Assembly: GCA_030654195.1 (NCBI GenBank)
Contig: JAURXV010000080.1
Span: 1-49,252 of the forward strand
Source of the DNA: Syntrophales bacterium
Lineage (GTDB): Bacteria > Desulfobacterota > Syntrophia > Syntrophales > UBA5619
DNA length: 49,252 bases
Reading direction: 5' to 3'
The notes under the pieces were generated by a model that saw only the letters and a program-made list of their open reading frames with translations, was not told the DNA's origin and searched no databases. Every line of letters begins with the position of its first letter. The stretch's first letter is position 1. Position numbers and translations under genes: made by a program. Below, in pieces: positions 32,347 to 41,069 of the stretch.

Positions 32347-33093
32347 ATGAGCTTTACGATTGCGGTTTCCGGAAAAGGCGGCACGGGAAAAACAACCTTT
32401 GCCGGCATGATCATCCGCTACCTGCTGGAAAAAAAAAGGGGTCCCGTTCTGGCCGTCGATGCGGACTCCAATGCGAATCTGAATGAAGTTTTGGGGATCG
32501 AAGTCAAATCGACCATCGGGGAGATGCGGGAGCTGATGAAGGAAGAGGTTCCCACGGGCATGACCAAGGATGTCTGGTTTGAGTACAAGGTGCAGGAGGC
32601 CCTGACGGAGGCCAAAGGATTCGATCTGCTGGTCATGGGGCGTCCGGAGGGGGCCGGCTGTTACTGCGCCGCCAATACCCTCGCCCGCAAGTATATCGAC
32701 ATGCTAACGGAAAATTATCCGTATGTTGTTATTGACAATGAAGCGGGGATGGAGCATTTTAGTCGTCTGACCACGAGGGATGTGGACCTGCTTTTCGTGC
32801 TATCCGATTCCAGCCGGCGTGGCATCATGACCGCGGCGCGGATTCGTGATCTTGTAAGGGAACTCAAGCTGAACATCAAAAAGGATCTGCTCGTTCTGAA
32901 TCGTATGGAGGGGCCGCTGCAGCAGGATACCGCGGACGAGATCAAAAAAAACCGCCTCGATCTGGCAGGGATTATCCCTTCCGACGAGGAGATCGACCGC
33001 TATGACCGCAACGGGACGCCGACCTTCCGGCTTCCCTCTTCGGTTCCGTCCGTGCAGGCGGCATGGCATATTTTTGAGAAGTATATCCCATGA
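32347..33093 (+). CDS. cooC: CooC/AcsF-type nickel-insertion ATPase
   Basis: A MinD-like ATPase thought to load nickel into carbon-monoxide dehydrogenase or acetyl-CoA synthase. About 248 residues. The P-loop is GKGGTGKTT (9-17, with a deviant Walker A start KGG). C105-Y-C107 is the dimer metal-binding CxC of CooC proteins, and VIDNEAGMEHFSR is Walker B-like. The start at 32347 is well placed after acsV. CooC and AcsF cannot be told apart reliably by eye; the acs context slightly favours AcsF. Confidence 0.9.
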   Translation: MSFTIAVSGKGGTGKTTFAGMIIRYLLEKKRGPVLAVDADSNANLNEVLGIEVKSTIGEMRELMKEEVPTGMTKDVWFEYKVQEALTEAKGFDLLVMGRPEGAGCYCAANTLARKYIDMLTENYPYVVIDNEAGMEHFSRLTTRDVDLLFVLSDSSRRGIMTAARIRDLVRELKLNIKKDLLVLNRMEGPLQQDTADEIKKNRLDLAGIIPSDEEIDRYDRNGTPTFRLPSSVPSVQAAWHIFEKYIP

Positions 33094-33112
33094 GGCAATT
33101 GTAACAGTCCCC

Positions 33113-33160
33113 ATAAATCCCCTCCCCCTTGGCGAGGGAGGGTGAGGGTGGGGGGAAGGT
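33113..33160. repeat. C-rich/G-rich repeat before folD
   Basis: AATCCCCTCCCCCTTGGCGA followed by GGGAGGGTGAGGGTGGGGGG forms an imperfect stem. This resembles a very widespread bacterial intergenic repeat. No T-run follows, so it is not a normal terminator. Related sequence is seen at 16579-16646. Confidence 0.5.
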
Positions 33161-33202
33161 TTTCGTGACGGCCGAAACGGAAAGGAAAGGAGATAGGGGA
33201 AG

Positions 33203-34093
33203 ATGACGGCAAAATTGATCAACGGCAATGAAATCGCGCGGCAGATCCGGGAAGAGCTGAAGCAGGAGACGGCGCATCTGAAGAGCGGGCACAACGTGGT
33301 CCCAGGGCTTGTGACCATCCTGGTGGGTCAGAATCCCGCATCGCTCAGTTACGTAACCGCAAAGCAGAAGACCTCCAAAGAACTTGGGTTTTATTCGGTT
33401 CAGGATAACCAGCCGGAAAACATTTCGGAGGGGGAGCTGCTCGCGCTAATCGAGAAGTACAACAAGGATCCCCAAATTCACGGCATCCTCGTGCAGCTTC
33501 CGCTGCCCAAGCACATCCATGAGACAAATGTGCTCCTCGCCATCGACCCCCGCAAGGATGTGGACGGCTTTCATCCGATCAACGTGGGAAAACTGATGAT
33601 CGGCGAGGCGGATTATCTCCCCTGCACACCGGCGGGCATCCAGCAACTGCTGATCCGGAGCGGCGTTGAGACCAGCGGTGCGGAGGTCGTGGTCGTCGGC
33701 CGTTCGAACATTGTCGGAAAGCCGATCGCCAATATCTTGCTGCAAAAACAAAAAGGGGCCAACGCCACCGTAACCATCTGCCATACCGGTTCCAAAAACA
33801 TGGCCTTCCACACGAAACGGGCGGACATCCTGATCGTTGCCGCCGGAAAACCGAAGGCCATTACCGCCGATATGGTGAAGGAGGGGGCCGTGGTGATTGA
33901 TGTCGGCGTGAACCGGATCGGGGTTACGCCGGAGGGCAAGGCCAAACTCTGCGGTGACGTCGATTTCGAAAACGTGAAGGAAAAGGCAGGCGCCATTACC
34001 CCGGTTCCCGGCGGCGTCGGTCCGATGACGATCACGATGCTGATGATGAATACCGTAAAAGCCGCGGGAATCGCCGCCGGCGTGAAACATTGA
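33203..34093 (+). CDS. folD: Bifunctional methylene-THF dehydrogenase / methenyl-THF cyclohydrolase
   Basis: Carries 10-formyl-THF to methylene-THF (or back) in two steps of the methyl branch. 296 residues. LVGQNPASLSYVTAKQKTSKE contains the catalytic YxxxK pair; QLPLPKHI, DVDGFHPINVG and the Rossmann loop VVVGRSNIVGKP are typical, and GDVDFENV and TPVPGGVGPMT close the protein. No separate cyclohydrolase (fchA) gene is seen in the cluster, consistent with a two-activity enzyme. Start at 33203 behind AAGGAGATAGGGGAAG. Confidence 0.95.
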   Translation: MTAKLINGNEIARQIREELKQETAHLKSGHNVVPGLVTILVGQNPASLSYVTAKQKTSKELGFYSVQDNQPENISEGELLALIEKYNKDPQIHGILVQLPLPKHIHETNVLLAIDPRKDVDGFHPINVGKLMIGEADYLPCTPAGIQQLLIRSGVETSGAEVVVVGRSNIVGKPIANILLQKQKGANATVTICHTGSKNMAFHTKRADILIVAAGKPKAITADMVKEGAVVIDVGVNRIGVTPEGKAKLCGDVDFENVKEKAGAITPVPGGVGPMTITMLMMNTVKAAGIAAGVKH

Positions 34094-34136
34094 TGATGAA
34101 AACAGATCGAAAAATTCTGGAGAAAGGAGGGCGGTA

Positions 34137-34298
34137 ATGTCTCAGCAATTGGAAGAAAAGACCTCTTTTGATGGGAGCAAGGTTCAGGTGTTGGGCGAGA
34201 CCTACGAAGAGGGAAAACCCGAAAAACCGGAGAACTGGCGAGAAAAATTGAAAACCCGGGAAGATATGATGGCCTATCTCAAAACAGGGGTTCGTTGA
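34137..34298 (+). CDS. 53-residue unknown protein between folD and acsD
   Basis: A small open frame with a strong site (AAAGGAGGGCGGTA) ahead of the ATG at 34137 and a stop at 34296-34298. The product is highly charged and soluble: an N-terminal part with VQVLGETYEEGKPEKPENWR and a basic-acidic helix ending REDMMAYLKTGVR. No cysteines, signal or membrane helix. The spacing, GC-rich third positions and good ribosome-binding site argue for real translation. I do not know a family. Its place inside the acs operon suggests a small subunit, assembly factor or regulator of the CODH/ACS complex. Confidence 0.65.
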   Translation: MSQQLEEKTSFDGSKVQVLGETYEEGKPEKPENWREKLKTREDMMAYLKTGVR

Positions 34299-34391
34299 TA
34301 GCAACGCTTCAAATTCAGGGGGGTCGCTTTCCGGCTCTTGTCGGATGCGCCCCATGCAGGAGAGGCGGTCAATTAACAGGAGGAAAAACTC

Positions 34392-35330
34392 ATGGCATTC
34401 GCAATACCCAAAACTACCTACACGGGAAAGATCAAGGAAGTCGTACTGGGAAAAGGACCCAAGGCGATTACGGTGGGCGGGGAAACCTCTTATCCTTTTC
34501 ATCTCTTTGAAGGGGAAATGCCCCATCCCCCTCGCATCGCCATCGAGGTGTACGACACGCCGCCCGATGACTGGTCGGAGGCGTCTCTGGAGCCCTACCG
34601 GGATGTTCTCCGTGATCCCGTCGCCTGGGCCAAGAAGGCGGCGGAGGTCTATGGCGCCGATCTGATTGCGCTGCAACTTGTCAGCACCGATCCCAACGGT
34701 CTGAATATCCCGAGCGATCAAGCGACGGAAACGGCCAAAAAAGTAGCAGCGGCCGTGGATATTCCGGTGATCGTGAACGGCAGCGGCAGTCCTGAGAAGG
34801 ATGCCGAGCTGCTCCGCAAAGTCGCTGAGGCGTGCGATGGAATGAATCTCGTCATCAGCCCCGTTGTGGTGGACAATTACAAGCAGATCGGCGCCGGCGC
34901 CATTGCCTACAAACATACCGTGGCCGCCAACAGCCCGATCGATATCAATCTTGCCAAACAGCTCAACATCCTGCTGGGCAACCTCGGGGTGCCGGACGGA
35001 CAGATCATTGTCGATCCGACCACCGGCGGACTCGGCTACGGAATCGAATATACCTACTCGGTCATGGAGCGCGACCGCATGGCCGCCCTCACCCAGCAGG
35101 ATGAGAGGCTGCAGTTCCCCATCATCTGCAATCTGGCGAAGGAAATCTGGAAAACGAAGGAAGCGAAGGCGGAAGACTCACCGCTCATGGGTAATGCGGC
35201 GAAAAGAGGCGTTCTGATGGAGGCCATTACGGCGCAACTGCTTCTGCTGGCGGGGGCGGATGTATTGATCATGAGGCATCCCGAGGCCATCAGGCTTGTC
35301 AGAGAGATGATTACGGATTTAATGGCGTAG
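34392..35330 (+). CDS. acsD: CODH/ACS corrinoid iron-sulfur protein, small (delta) subunit
   Basis: One of two subunits of the corrinoid Fe-S protein that carries the methyl group to acetyl-CoA synthase. 312 residues, TIM-barrel type, like Moorella AcsD. Family features: PFHLFEGEMPHPPRIAIEV, ADLIALQLVSTDPNG, VVDNYKQIGAGAI, PTTGGLGYGIEYTYSVMER and the end MRHPEAIRLVREMI. The start at 34392 is behind AACAGGAGGAAAA. Its large partner is acsC, three genes downstream. Confidence 0.93.
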   Translation: MAFAIPKTTYTGKIKEVVLGKGPKAITVGGETSYPFHLFEGEMPHPPRIAIEVYDTPPDDWSEASLEPYRDVLRDPVAWAKKAAEVYGADLIALQLVSTDPNGLNIPSDQATETAKKVAAAVDIPVIVNGSGSPEKDAELLRKVAEACDGMNLVISPVVVDNYKQIGAGAIAYKHTVAANSPIDINLAKQLNILLGNLGVPDGQIIVDPTTGGLGYGIEYTYSVMERDRMAALTQQDERLQFPIICNLAKEIWKTKEAKAEDSPLMGNAAKRGVLMEAITAQLLLLAGADVLIMRHPEAIRLVREMITDLMA

Positions 35331-35369
35331 AAACACTGGCCCCCGGTCGGCGTTACGAAGGAGGAGATG

Positions 35370-37328
35370 ATGTCAGATTTGGAAAAGAAAAGTATCGATC
35401 CGGCGACGATCAAAATGATTCAAAAAGCCGCCGTCGACGGTTGCGAAACCATATTCGATCGGGCGGAGGCGATGAAGCCCTGTCCCATCGGCGCGGAAGG
35501 AAGTTGCTGCAAGAACTGCGCGATGGGCCCGTGTCGCGTCCCGGCGCCGAAGAAAAAGGAGGGTCCGGCGAAGAAACGGATGGGGCTCTGCGGCGCGACT
35601 GCCGAGACGATCGCCGCCCGCAACTTTGCCCGCATGGTCGCGGCGGGAACCGCGGCCCATTCGGACCATGCCCGCGGCATTGCCGAGGCTTTTTTAGCGA
35701 CCGCCAAAGGAGAAGTGCCCGAGTTCAAAATCAAGGACGAACAGAAGCTCTACCAGGTCGCGATGGATCTGGATGTGGAGATCGGCGACCGCTCTGTTCA
35801 GGAGATTGCCATCGAGGTGGGCCAAAAGGCGCTGGAGGAATTTGGCCGCCAGCAGGGGGAGCCCAAGTTTATAAAAAGGGCGCCGGCCAAAAGGCAGGAA
35901 ATCTGGCGGAAGCTTGGGATCGTGCCGCGAGGCATCGACCGCGAGGTGGTGGAGCTGATGCATCGCACCCACATGGGCGTCGATCAGGATTACAAGAGCC
36001 TACTTTTATCGGCGGCCCGTTGCGCGCTCGCCGACGGCTGGGCCGGCTCCATGATATCGACGGACCTTCAGGACATCATGTTCGGAAATCCCGTGCCGGT
36101 GCTGGGCGAGATCAACCTGGGCGTTCTGAAAAAAGACGAGATCAATGTGGTTGTCCATGGACACGAACCGCTTCTCCCCGAAGTGCTGGTGGCTGTGGTG
36201 AAAGATCCGGAGGTGAAAAAGGCGGCCCTGGCCACGGGCGCCAAGGGGATCAACCTGGTGGGCATGTGCTGTTCCGCCAATGAAATTCTGATGCGTCACG
36301 GCATACCGGTGGCGGGCAACTTCCTCCAGCAGGAACTGGCGATTGTGACCGGGGCCGTGGATGCGATGGTTGTCGACGTGCAGTGCGAAATGCAATCGCT
36401 GGCCCAGGTCGCCAAATGCTATCACACCAAGCTGATTACCACCTCTGCGAAGGCGAAGATCGAAGGGGCCATGCATATCGAGTTCGATGAGCACCATGCC
36501 GGGGCTGTGGCCAAAAAGATCCTGATGGAGGCGATCGACAACTACAAGAACCGGCGGGCCAACGTGGAGATACCGGATGACAAGACGGATCAGGTGGTGG
36601 GATTCAGTTATGAAACCATCAACTATCTGCTTGGCGGCATGTTCCGCGCCTCCTATCGTCCGCTGAACGACAACATCATCAACGGCCGCATCCGGGGGAT
36701 CGCCGGCGTTGTCGGTTGCAACAACGCCCGCGTGACCCACGACGACCCCAATCTGACGCTCATCAAGGAGTTGATCAAGAACGACGTTATCGTGCTGGTC
36801 ACCGGATGCGCCGCGATGACCTGCGGGAAGGCGGGACTGCTTACGCCGGAGGCGGCCCGAAAATACGCCGGCGAGGGGTTGGCCTCCGTTTGCGAAGCCG
36901 TCGGGATTCCGCCGGTCCTGCACATGGGGGCCTGCGTCGACAACAGCCGGATTCTGATGGCTGCCACCGCGGTTGTGAAGGCGGGCGGCCTGGGAGATGA
37001 TATCAGCGATCTGCCGGCCGCGGGCGCCGCCCTCGAGTGGATGAGCGAAAAGGCCGTTGCCATCGGCCACTATTTTGTTGCTTCGGGTGTTTATACCGTT
37101 TTCGGCACGACCTGGCCGACAACCGGCAGCGAAGAGGTCACCAAACACCTGTTTGAAGAATTCGAAAATATCACGAAGGGGAAATGGGGCTTTGAGGCCG
37201 ATCCCCTGAAGGCGGCAAAGTTGATCATCGATGCAATCGACAAGAAACGAAAAGCGCTGGGCATCGACAAGGCCCGGGAAAGGGTTCTGTTCGATATGGC
37301 CAAACGTCGCGAGATCGATGCCGCCTGA
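35370..37328 (+). CDS. acsA: Carbon-monoxide dehydrogenase catalytic subunit (CODH beta)
   Basis: Interconverts CO2 and CO at a nickel-iron C-cluster; paired with AcsB it supplies the carbonyl group. About 652 residues, as in Moorella AcsA and CooS. B- and D-cluster cysteines near the N-terminus (CPIGAEGSCCKNCAMGPCRV, then GLCGA). C-cluster ligands follow: VVHGHEPLLPE (His), GMCCSANEIL, VVGCNNARV, TGCAAMTCGKAG and HMGACVDNSR. All key residues that I can check are present. ATG at 35367 and 35370 are adjacent; the second has better spacing to AAGGAGGAG. It may also be labelled cooS. Confidence 0.95.
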   Translation: MSDLEKKSIDPATIKMIQKAAVDGCETIFDRAEAMKPCPIGAEGSCCKNCAMGPCRVPAPKKKEGPAKKRMGLCGATAETIAARNFARMVAAGTAAHSDHARGIAEAFLATAKGEVPEFKIKDEQKLYQVAMDLDVEIGDRSVQEIAIEVGQKALEEFGRQQGEPKFIKRAPAKRQEIWRKLGIVPRGIDREVVELMHRTHMGVDQDYKSLLLSAARCALADGWAGSMISTDLQDIMFGNPVPVLGEINLGVLKKDEINVVVHGHEPLLPEVLVAVVKDPEVKKAALATGAKGINLVGMCCSANEILMRHGIPVAGNFLQQELAIVTGAVDAMVVDVQCEMQSLAQVAKCYHTKLITTSAKAKIEGAMHIEFDEHHAGAVAKKILMEAIDNYKNRRANVEIPDDKTDQVVGFSYETINYLLGGMFRASYRPLNDNIINGRIRGIAGVVGCNNARVTHDDPNLTLIKELIKNDVIVLVTGCAAMTCGKAGLLTPEAARKYAGEGLASVCEAVGIPPVLHMGACVDNSRILMAATAVVKAGGLGDDISDLPAAGAALEWMSEKAVAIGHYFVASGVYTVFGTTWPTTGSEEVTKHLFEEFENITKGKWGFEADPLKAAKLIIDAIDKKRKALGIDKARERVLFDMAKRREIDAA

Positions 37329-37400
37329 TGTTGATCTGCATCGCTCGATTCCATAACGAGTGTTTGAGTTACATCCGATAGCCCAAAAGGAGGATTTCAC

Positions 37401-39608
37401 GTGTCAAAAATTATTGCATCCGCAGCCATCAGAGGGGCCCACAAGATTGTGGAACGGGCCGAGAAAAAATATCAGGAGGCCCTTGAAAAATGGGGGCCCG
37501 AGCAGGAGGTGGGGTTTCCCGATACGGCCTACTATCTGCCGGTGATCTATGCCATCCTGGGAATTCCGGTCAAAAAGATGTCGGACATGAAACCGGTCCT
37601 GGACCGATGCCGCGCGCTGTTGCCGCCGCCGGTCAAGGAAAAGACGGCGCTTCCCTACCTGGCGCCCGCGCTGGATGCGGGTATGGCGACCTTTTTTGCC
37701 GAAGAGGTGATTGAGGCGATCCGTTATCTGGAAGATCCCAATTTTTACACCAATCAGGAGGATATCCTGCCGGACAACATCTGGCTCGGCGCCGCAAACG
37801 ACGTCATCTTCCGCAAACGGGGCGTCGAGTTTGTGGACGGGTCGGCGCCCGGCTTTGCCGCCATCGTGGGGGCGGCGCCGTCGGCGGAGATTGCGAAGAA
37901 GATCGCCATCGAACTGCAGGAGAAGAATCTCTACGTATTCATGTGCGCCGAACACGGGGGAAAACGTTTTTCGGAACAGCTCGTGGAGGCGGGCGTCCAG
38001 ATCGGCTGGCCGACGCGCCTGGTCTCCTACGGTCCCGACATCTCCGCGGCCGTTTTTGCGATGGGGTTCGCCTGTCGCGTGGCGATGGCCTTCGGCGGGA
38101 TCAAACCCGGGGATTTCCGGAAAAATCTCAACTACAACCGGGACCGGACGTTTGCGTTTGTGATGCCCATGGGGTTTGTCTCCGATGAGTGGTATGCCAA
38201 CGCCGCCGGCGCCATCAACTGGGGATTCCCGACGATTGCCGACACGCCGATCCCGGAGGTACTGCCCACGGGCATCTGCACCTATGAGCATGTTGTTTCC
38301 AACATCCCGCACGACCATATCGTCCAGAAAGCGGTCGAGGTGAGGGGGCTGAAGGTCACGGTCGCCTCCGTGCCCATTCCCGTCTCCTACGGCCCGGCGT
38401 TCGAAGGCGAAAGGGTGAGGGGCGAGGACATCTATTTAGAGTGCGGCGGCGGTCGCACCCATGCGGTGGAATTGGTCATCTCCAAACGGATGGACGAGGT
38501 GGAAGACGGCAAGGTGGAGGTGATCGGTCCGGATGTGGATGGAATCCAGCCGCCGGGACAACTGCCGATCGCGATCCGGGTTGAGGTGACGGGCCGGAAA
38601 ATGCAGGAGGATTTCGAGCCGATCCTGGAGCGACAGATCCACCACCTGATCAACTACGCCCAGGGGGTCATGCATATCGGGCAGCGCGATATCGCCTGGA
38701 TTCGCGTTTCGAAAGGCGCCGTGGCCAAGGGATTCAAGCTTTCGGATCTGGGAAAGATTCTCCACGCCAAACTGCACCAGGACTTCGGCGCCATTTTCGA
38801 CAAGGTCCAGGTGATGATTTACACGGAACTGGAAGCCGTGGACGAGGTGCTGGCCCAGGCAAGGGCCATTTACGGAAAGCGGGATGCGCGGATCGAAGGG
38901 ATGACCGACGAGACCACGGATACATTCTACTCCTGCACCCTCTGTCAATCCTTTGCCCCCAGCCACGTTTGCGTCGTCAGTCCCGAAAGAACGGGGCTTT
39001 GCGGCGCCTACAACTGGATGGACTGCAAGGCCGCTTTCGAGATCAATCCGACCGGTCCCAACCAGCCCATTCCCAAGGGAGACATGCTGGATCCGAAACT
39101 CGGACAGTGGAAAGGCACCAATGACTTTGTGCTGAATGCGTCCCGTCAGAAGATCGCCCAGGTGAGCCTCTACAGCATGATGGTCGATCCGATGACCACC
39201 TGCGGCTGCTGTGAATGCATCGCTGCGGTGCTTCCGATGTGCAACGGCGTCATGACGGTGAACCGCGATTTCATGGGGATGACCCCCTGCGGGATGAAGT
39301 TTACGACGCTGGCCGGTTCCGCGGGCGGCGGCGCGGTGACGCCGGGATTCCTGGGTCACAGCAAATACAATATCGCCCAGAGAAAGTGGCTTTCGGGCGA
39401 CGGTGGGCTTTTACGTCTGGTCTGGCTGCCCAAGGTGCTGAAAGACGAGCTCCGGGAACGTCTGCAGAAGCGTTGCGAAGAGATAGGGATCCCCAATTTT
39501 ATCGATATGATCGCCGACGAAACCATCGGAACGACGGAAGACGAAATACTGCCGTTCCTGGAGGAAAAGAAGCATCCGGCGCTGACGATGGAATCGATCC
39601 TGGGATAA
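37401..39608 (+). CDS. acsB: CO-methylating acetyl-CoA synthase (ACS alpha/AcsB)
   Basis: Condenses the methyl group, CO and CoA into acetyl-CoA at its Ni-Ni-[4Fe-4S] A-cluster. 735 residues, full bacterial length including the N-terminal CODH-binding domain. The cluster cysteines C512, C515, C524 and C534 have exactly the 2-8-9 spacing of the Moorella protein. The C601-G-C603 distal-nickel pair is present in TTCGCCECI, and GMTPCGMKF follows. Start is GTG at 37401 with AAAGGAGGA seven bases before it. No truncation or frameshift seen. Confidence 0.96.
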   Translation: MSKIIASAAIRGAHKIVERAEKKYQEALEKWGPEQEVGFPDTAYYLPVIYAILGIPVKKMSDMKPVLDRCRALLPPPVKEKTALPYLAPALDAGMATFFAEEVIEAIRYLEDPNFYTNQEDILPDNIWLGAANDVIFRKRGVEFVDGSAPGFAAIVGAAPSAEIAKKIAIELQEKNLYVFMCAEHGGKRFSEQLVEAGVQIGWPTRLVSYGPDISAAVFAMGFACRVAMAFGGIKPGDFRKNLNYNRDRTFAFVMPMGFVSDEWYANAAGAINWGFPTIADTPIPEVLPTGICTYEHVVSNIPHDHIVQKAVEVRGLKVTVASVPIPVSYGPAFEGERVRGEDIYLECGGGRTHAVELVISKRMDEVEDGKVEVIGPDVDGIQPPGQLPIAIRVEVTGRKMQEDFEPILERQIHHLINYAQGVMHIGQRDIAWIRVSKGAVAKGFKLSDLGKILHAKLHQDFGAIFDKVQVMIYTELEAVDEVLAQARAIYGKRDARIEGMTDETTDTFYSCTLCQSFAPSHVCVVSPERTGLCGAYNWMDCKAAFEINPTGPNQPIPKGDMLDPKLGQWKGTNDFVLNASRQKIAQVSLYSMMVDPMTTCGCCECIAAVLPMCNGVMTVNRDFMGMTPCGMKFTTLAGSAGGGAVTPGFLGHSKYNIAQRKWLSGDGGLLRLVWLPKVLKDELRERLQKRCEEIGIPNFIDMIADETIGTTEDEILPFLEEKKHPALTMESILG

Positions 39609-39624
39609 GGGGATAACATTTTAT

Positions 39625-39641
39625 ATCAATTGTCAATTGAT
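39625..39641. promoter_or_regulatory. Palindrome between acsB and acsC
   Basis: ATCAATTG-T-CAATTGAT is a perfect 17-base palindrome in an otherwise GC-rich operon, in the 58-base gap. It is A+T-rich, unlike its surroundings. It could be an operator, an RNA-processing site, or chance. Confidence 0.35.
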
Positions 39642-39666
39642 GATCGAGGAGAAAGGAGAGTAGATC

Positions 39667-41013
39667 ATGGCTCTTACGGGAATCCAGATATTCAAGTTGC
39701 TGCCGAAAACAAACTGTGGGGAATGCGGCGTTCCCACCTGCCTTGCCTTCGCCATGAACCTGGCGGCGGCGAAGGCCGAACTGGCTTCATGTCCCTACAT
39801 CTCGGCGGAATCGAAGGCCCTGCTGTCGGAGGCGTCGGCGCCGCCCATCCGTCCCGTCTCCATCGGGAGCGGGGACAATGTGGTCAAAATCGGCGGTGAG
39901 ACCGTTCTTTTCCGCCATGAGAAAACCTTTGTAAACAAACCCGGTCTGGCGCTCATGATCAGCGATGCCATGCCCGCCGATGAGGTGGCCGGACGGATCA
40001 AGAGTTTTAATTTGTTGAAATACGAATGGATAGGCCTTGTGCTGCGTGCGGAGATGATTGCGGTCCGAAATGAATCAGGCGATGCGGGCCAATTCGCAGC
40101 CCTGGTCAAAAAGGTCATGGATGAGACCGACGCCGCGCTGATCCTGATGAGCGACAGCGCGGATGCCTTAAAGGCCGCCCTCCAGGTCTCGGCCCAGCGT
40201 ACGCCCCTCATCTACGCGGCTACGGATGGAAACATGGAGGCGATGGTTGCGCTGGCCAAGGAGTACAAATGTCCGCTGGCCGCAAAGGCCGCCAACCTGG
40301 AGGATCTGACCCTCCTGACGGACAAGATCAGCGCCGCCGGCGTCAAGGATATCGTTCTGGACGGCGGCGCCCGGACGGTACGGGGCGCCTTTGAAGAGCA
40401 GGTGTTTGTCCGCCGGGCCGCCCTGGTCCAGAAGAATCGTTCCCTGGGCTTTTCGACGATCGCCTTCCCCTGCGAAATGACGAAAGAACCGATGAAGGAG
40501 GCGTTGATCGCCGCCGCGCTTATTGCCAAGTATGCCGGGATCATCGTCCTGTCCGACTTCCAGGGGGAAAGCCTCTTCCCGCTCCTGGTTGCGAGACTCA
40601 ACATCTACACCGACCCGCAACGGCCGATGATGATGCAGCAGGGAATCTATCCGATCGGAAATCCGAACGAGGATTCACCGGTGCTCGTTACGACCAATTT
40701 TGCGCTGACCTACTTCATCGTCTCTGGTGAAATCGAGGCCAGCCGCGTACCCAGTTGGCTCATGGTGATGGATACGGAGGGTCTTTCCGTTCTGACCGCC
40801 TGGGCCGCCGGAAAGTTCGTCGGGGACGCGATCGGTCAGTTTGTGAAAAAATCCGGCATCACGGAAAAGGTCAAGCACCGAAAGATCGTGATTCCGGGAT
40901 TTGTGGCTGCCGTAAGCGGGGATCTGGAGGAAGAGCTGGGCTCGGAATGGGAAGTGAAGATCGGACCTCGTGAGGCCGCTCACCTGGCGCCGTTCCTGAA
41001 GCTGGGCGTCTAA
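39667..41013 (+). CDS. acsC: CODH/ACS corrinoid iron-sulfur protein, large (gamma) subunit
   Basis: Carries cobalamin and a [4Fe-4S] cluster; receives the methyl group from methyl-THF and passes it to AcsB. 448 residues. N-terminal cluster domain with C17, C20, C25 and C42 (TNCGECGVPTCLAFA), then a TIM barrel and a C-terminal corrinoid-binding domain with VVLVTTNFALTYF-like and SWLMVMDTEGLSVLTAWAAG segments. The start at 39667 follows GAGAAAGGAGAG. Partner is AcsD; activator is AcsV. Confidence 0.95.
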   Translation: MALTGIQIFKLLPKTNCGECGVPTCLAFAMNLAAAKAELASCPYISAESKALLSEASAPPIRPVSIGSGDNVVKIGGETVLFRHEKTFVNKPGLALMISDAMPADEVAGRIKSFNLLKYEWIGLVLRAEMIAVRNESGDAGQFAALVKKVMDETDAALILMSDSADALKAALQVSAQRTPLIYAATDGNMEAMVALAKEYKCPLAAKAANLEDLTLLTDKISAAGVKDIVLDGGARTVRGAFEEQVFVRRAALVQKNRSLGFSTIAFPCEMTKEPMKEALIAAALIAKYAGIIVLSDFQGESLFPLLVARLNIYTDPQRPMMMQQGIYPIGNPNEDSPVLVTTNFALTYFIVSGEIEASRVPSWLMVMDTEGLSVLTAWAAGKFVGDAIGQFVKKSGITEKVKHRKIVIPGFVAAVSGDLEEELGSEWEVKIGPREAAHLAPFLKLGV

Positions 41014-41069
41014 GAAAAATGGTTGAAACCGAATCTATGGATCGGATGATCATAAAGGAGGAGTAGCTT

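Noticed and set aside
36006-37400. 464-codon open frame opposite acsA
   Set aside because: The plus-strand gene has all CODH cluster ligands; the antisense product has no motif and shows the His/Arg-rich composition typical of shadows.
37404-39359. Two long open frames opposite acsB
   Set aside because: Same reason; acsB is complete on the other strand.
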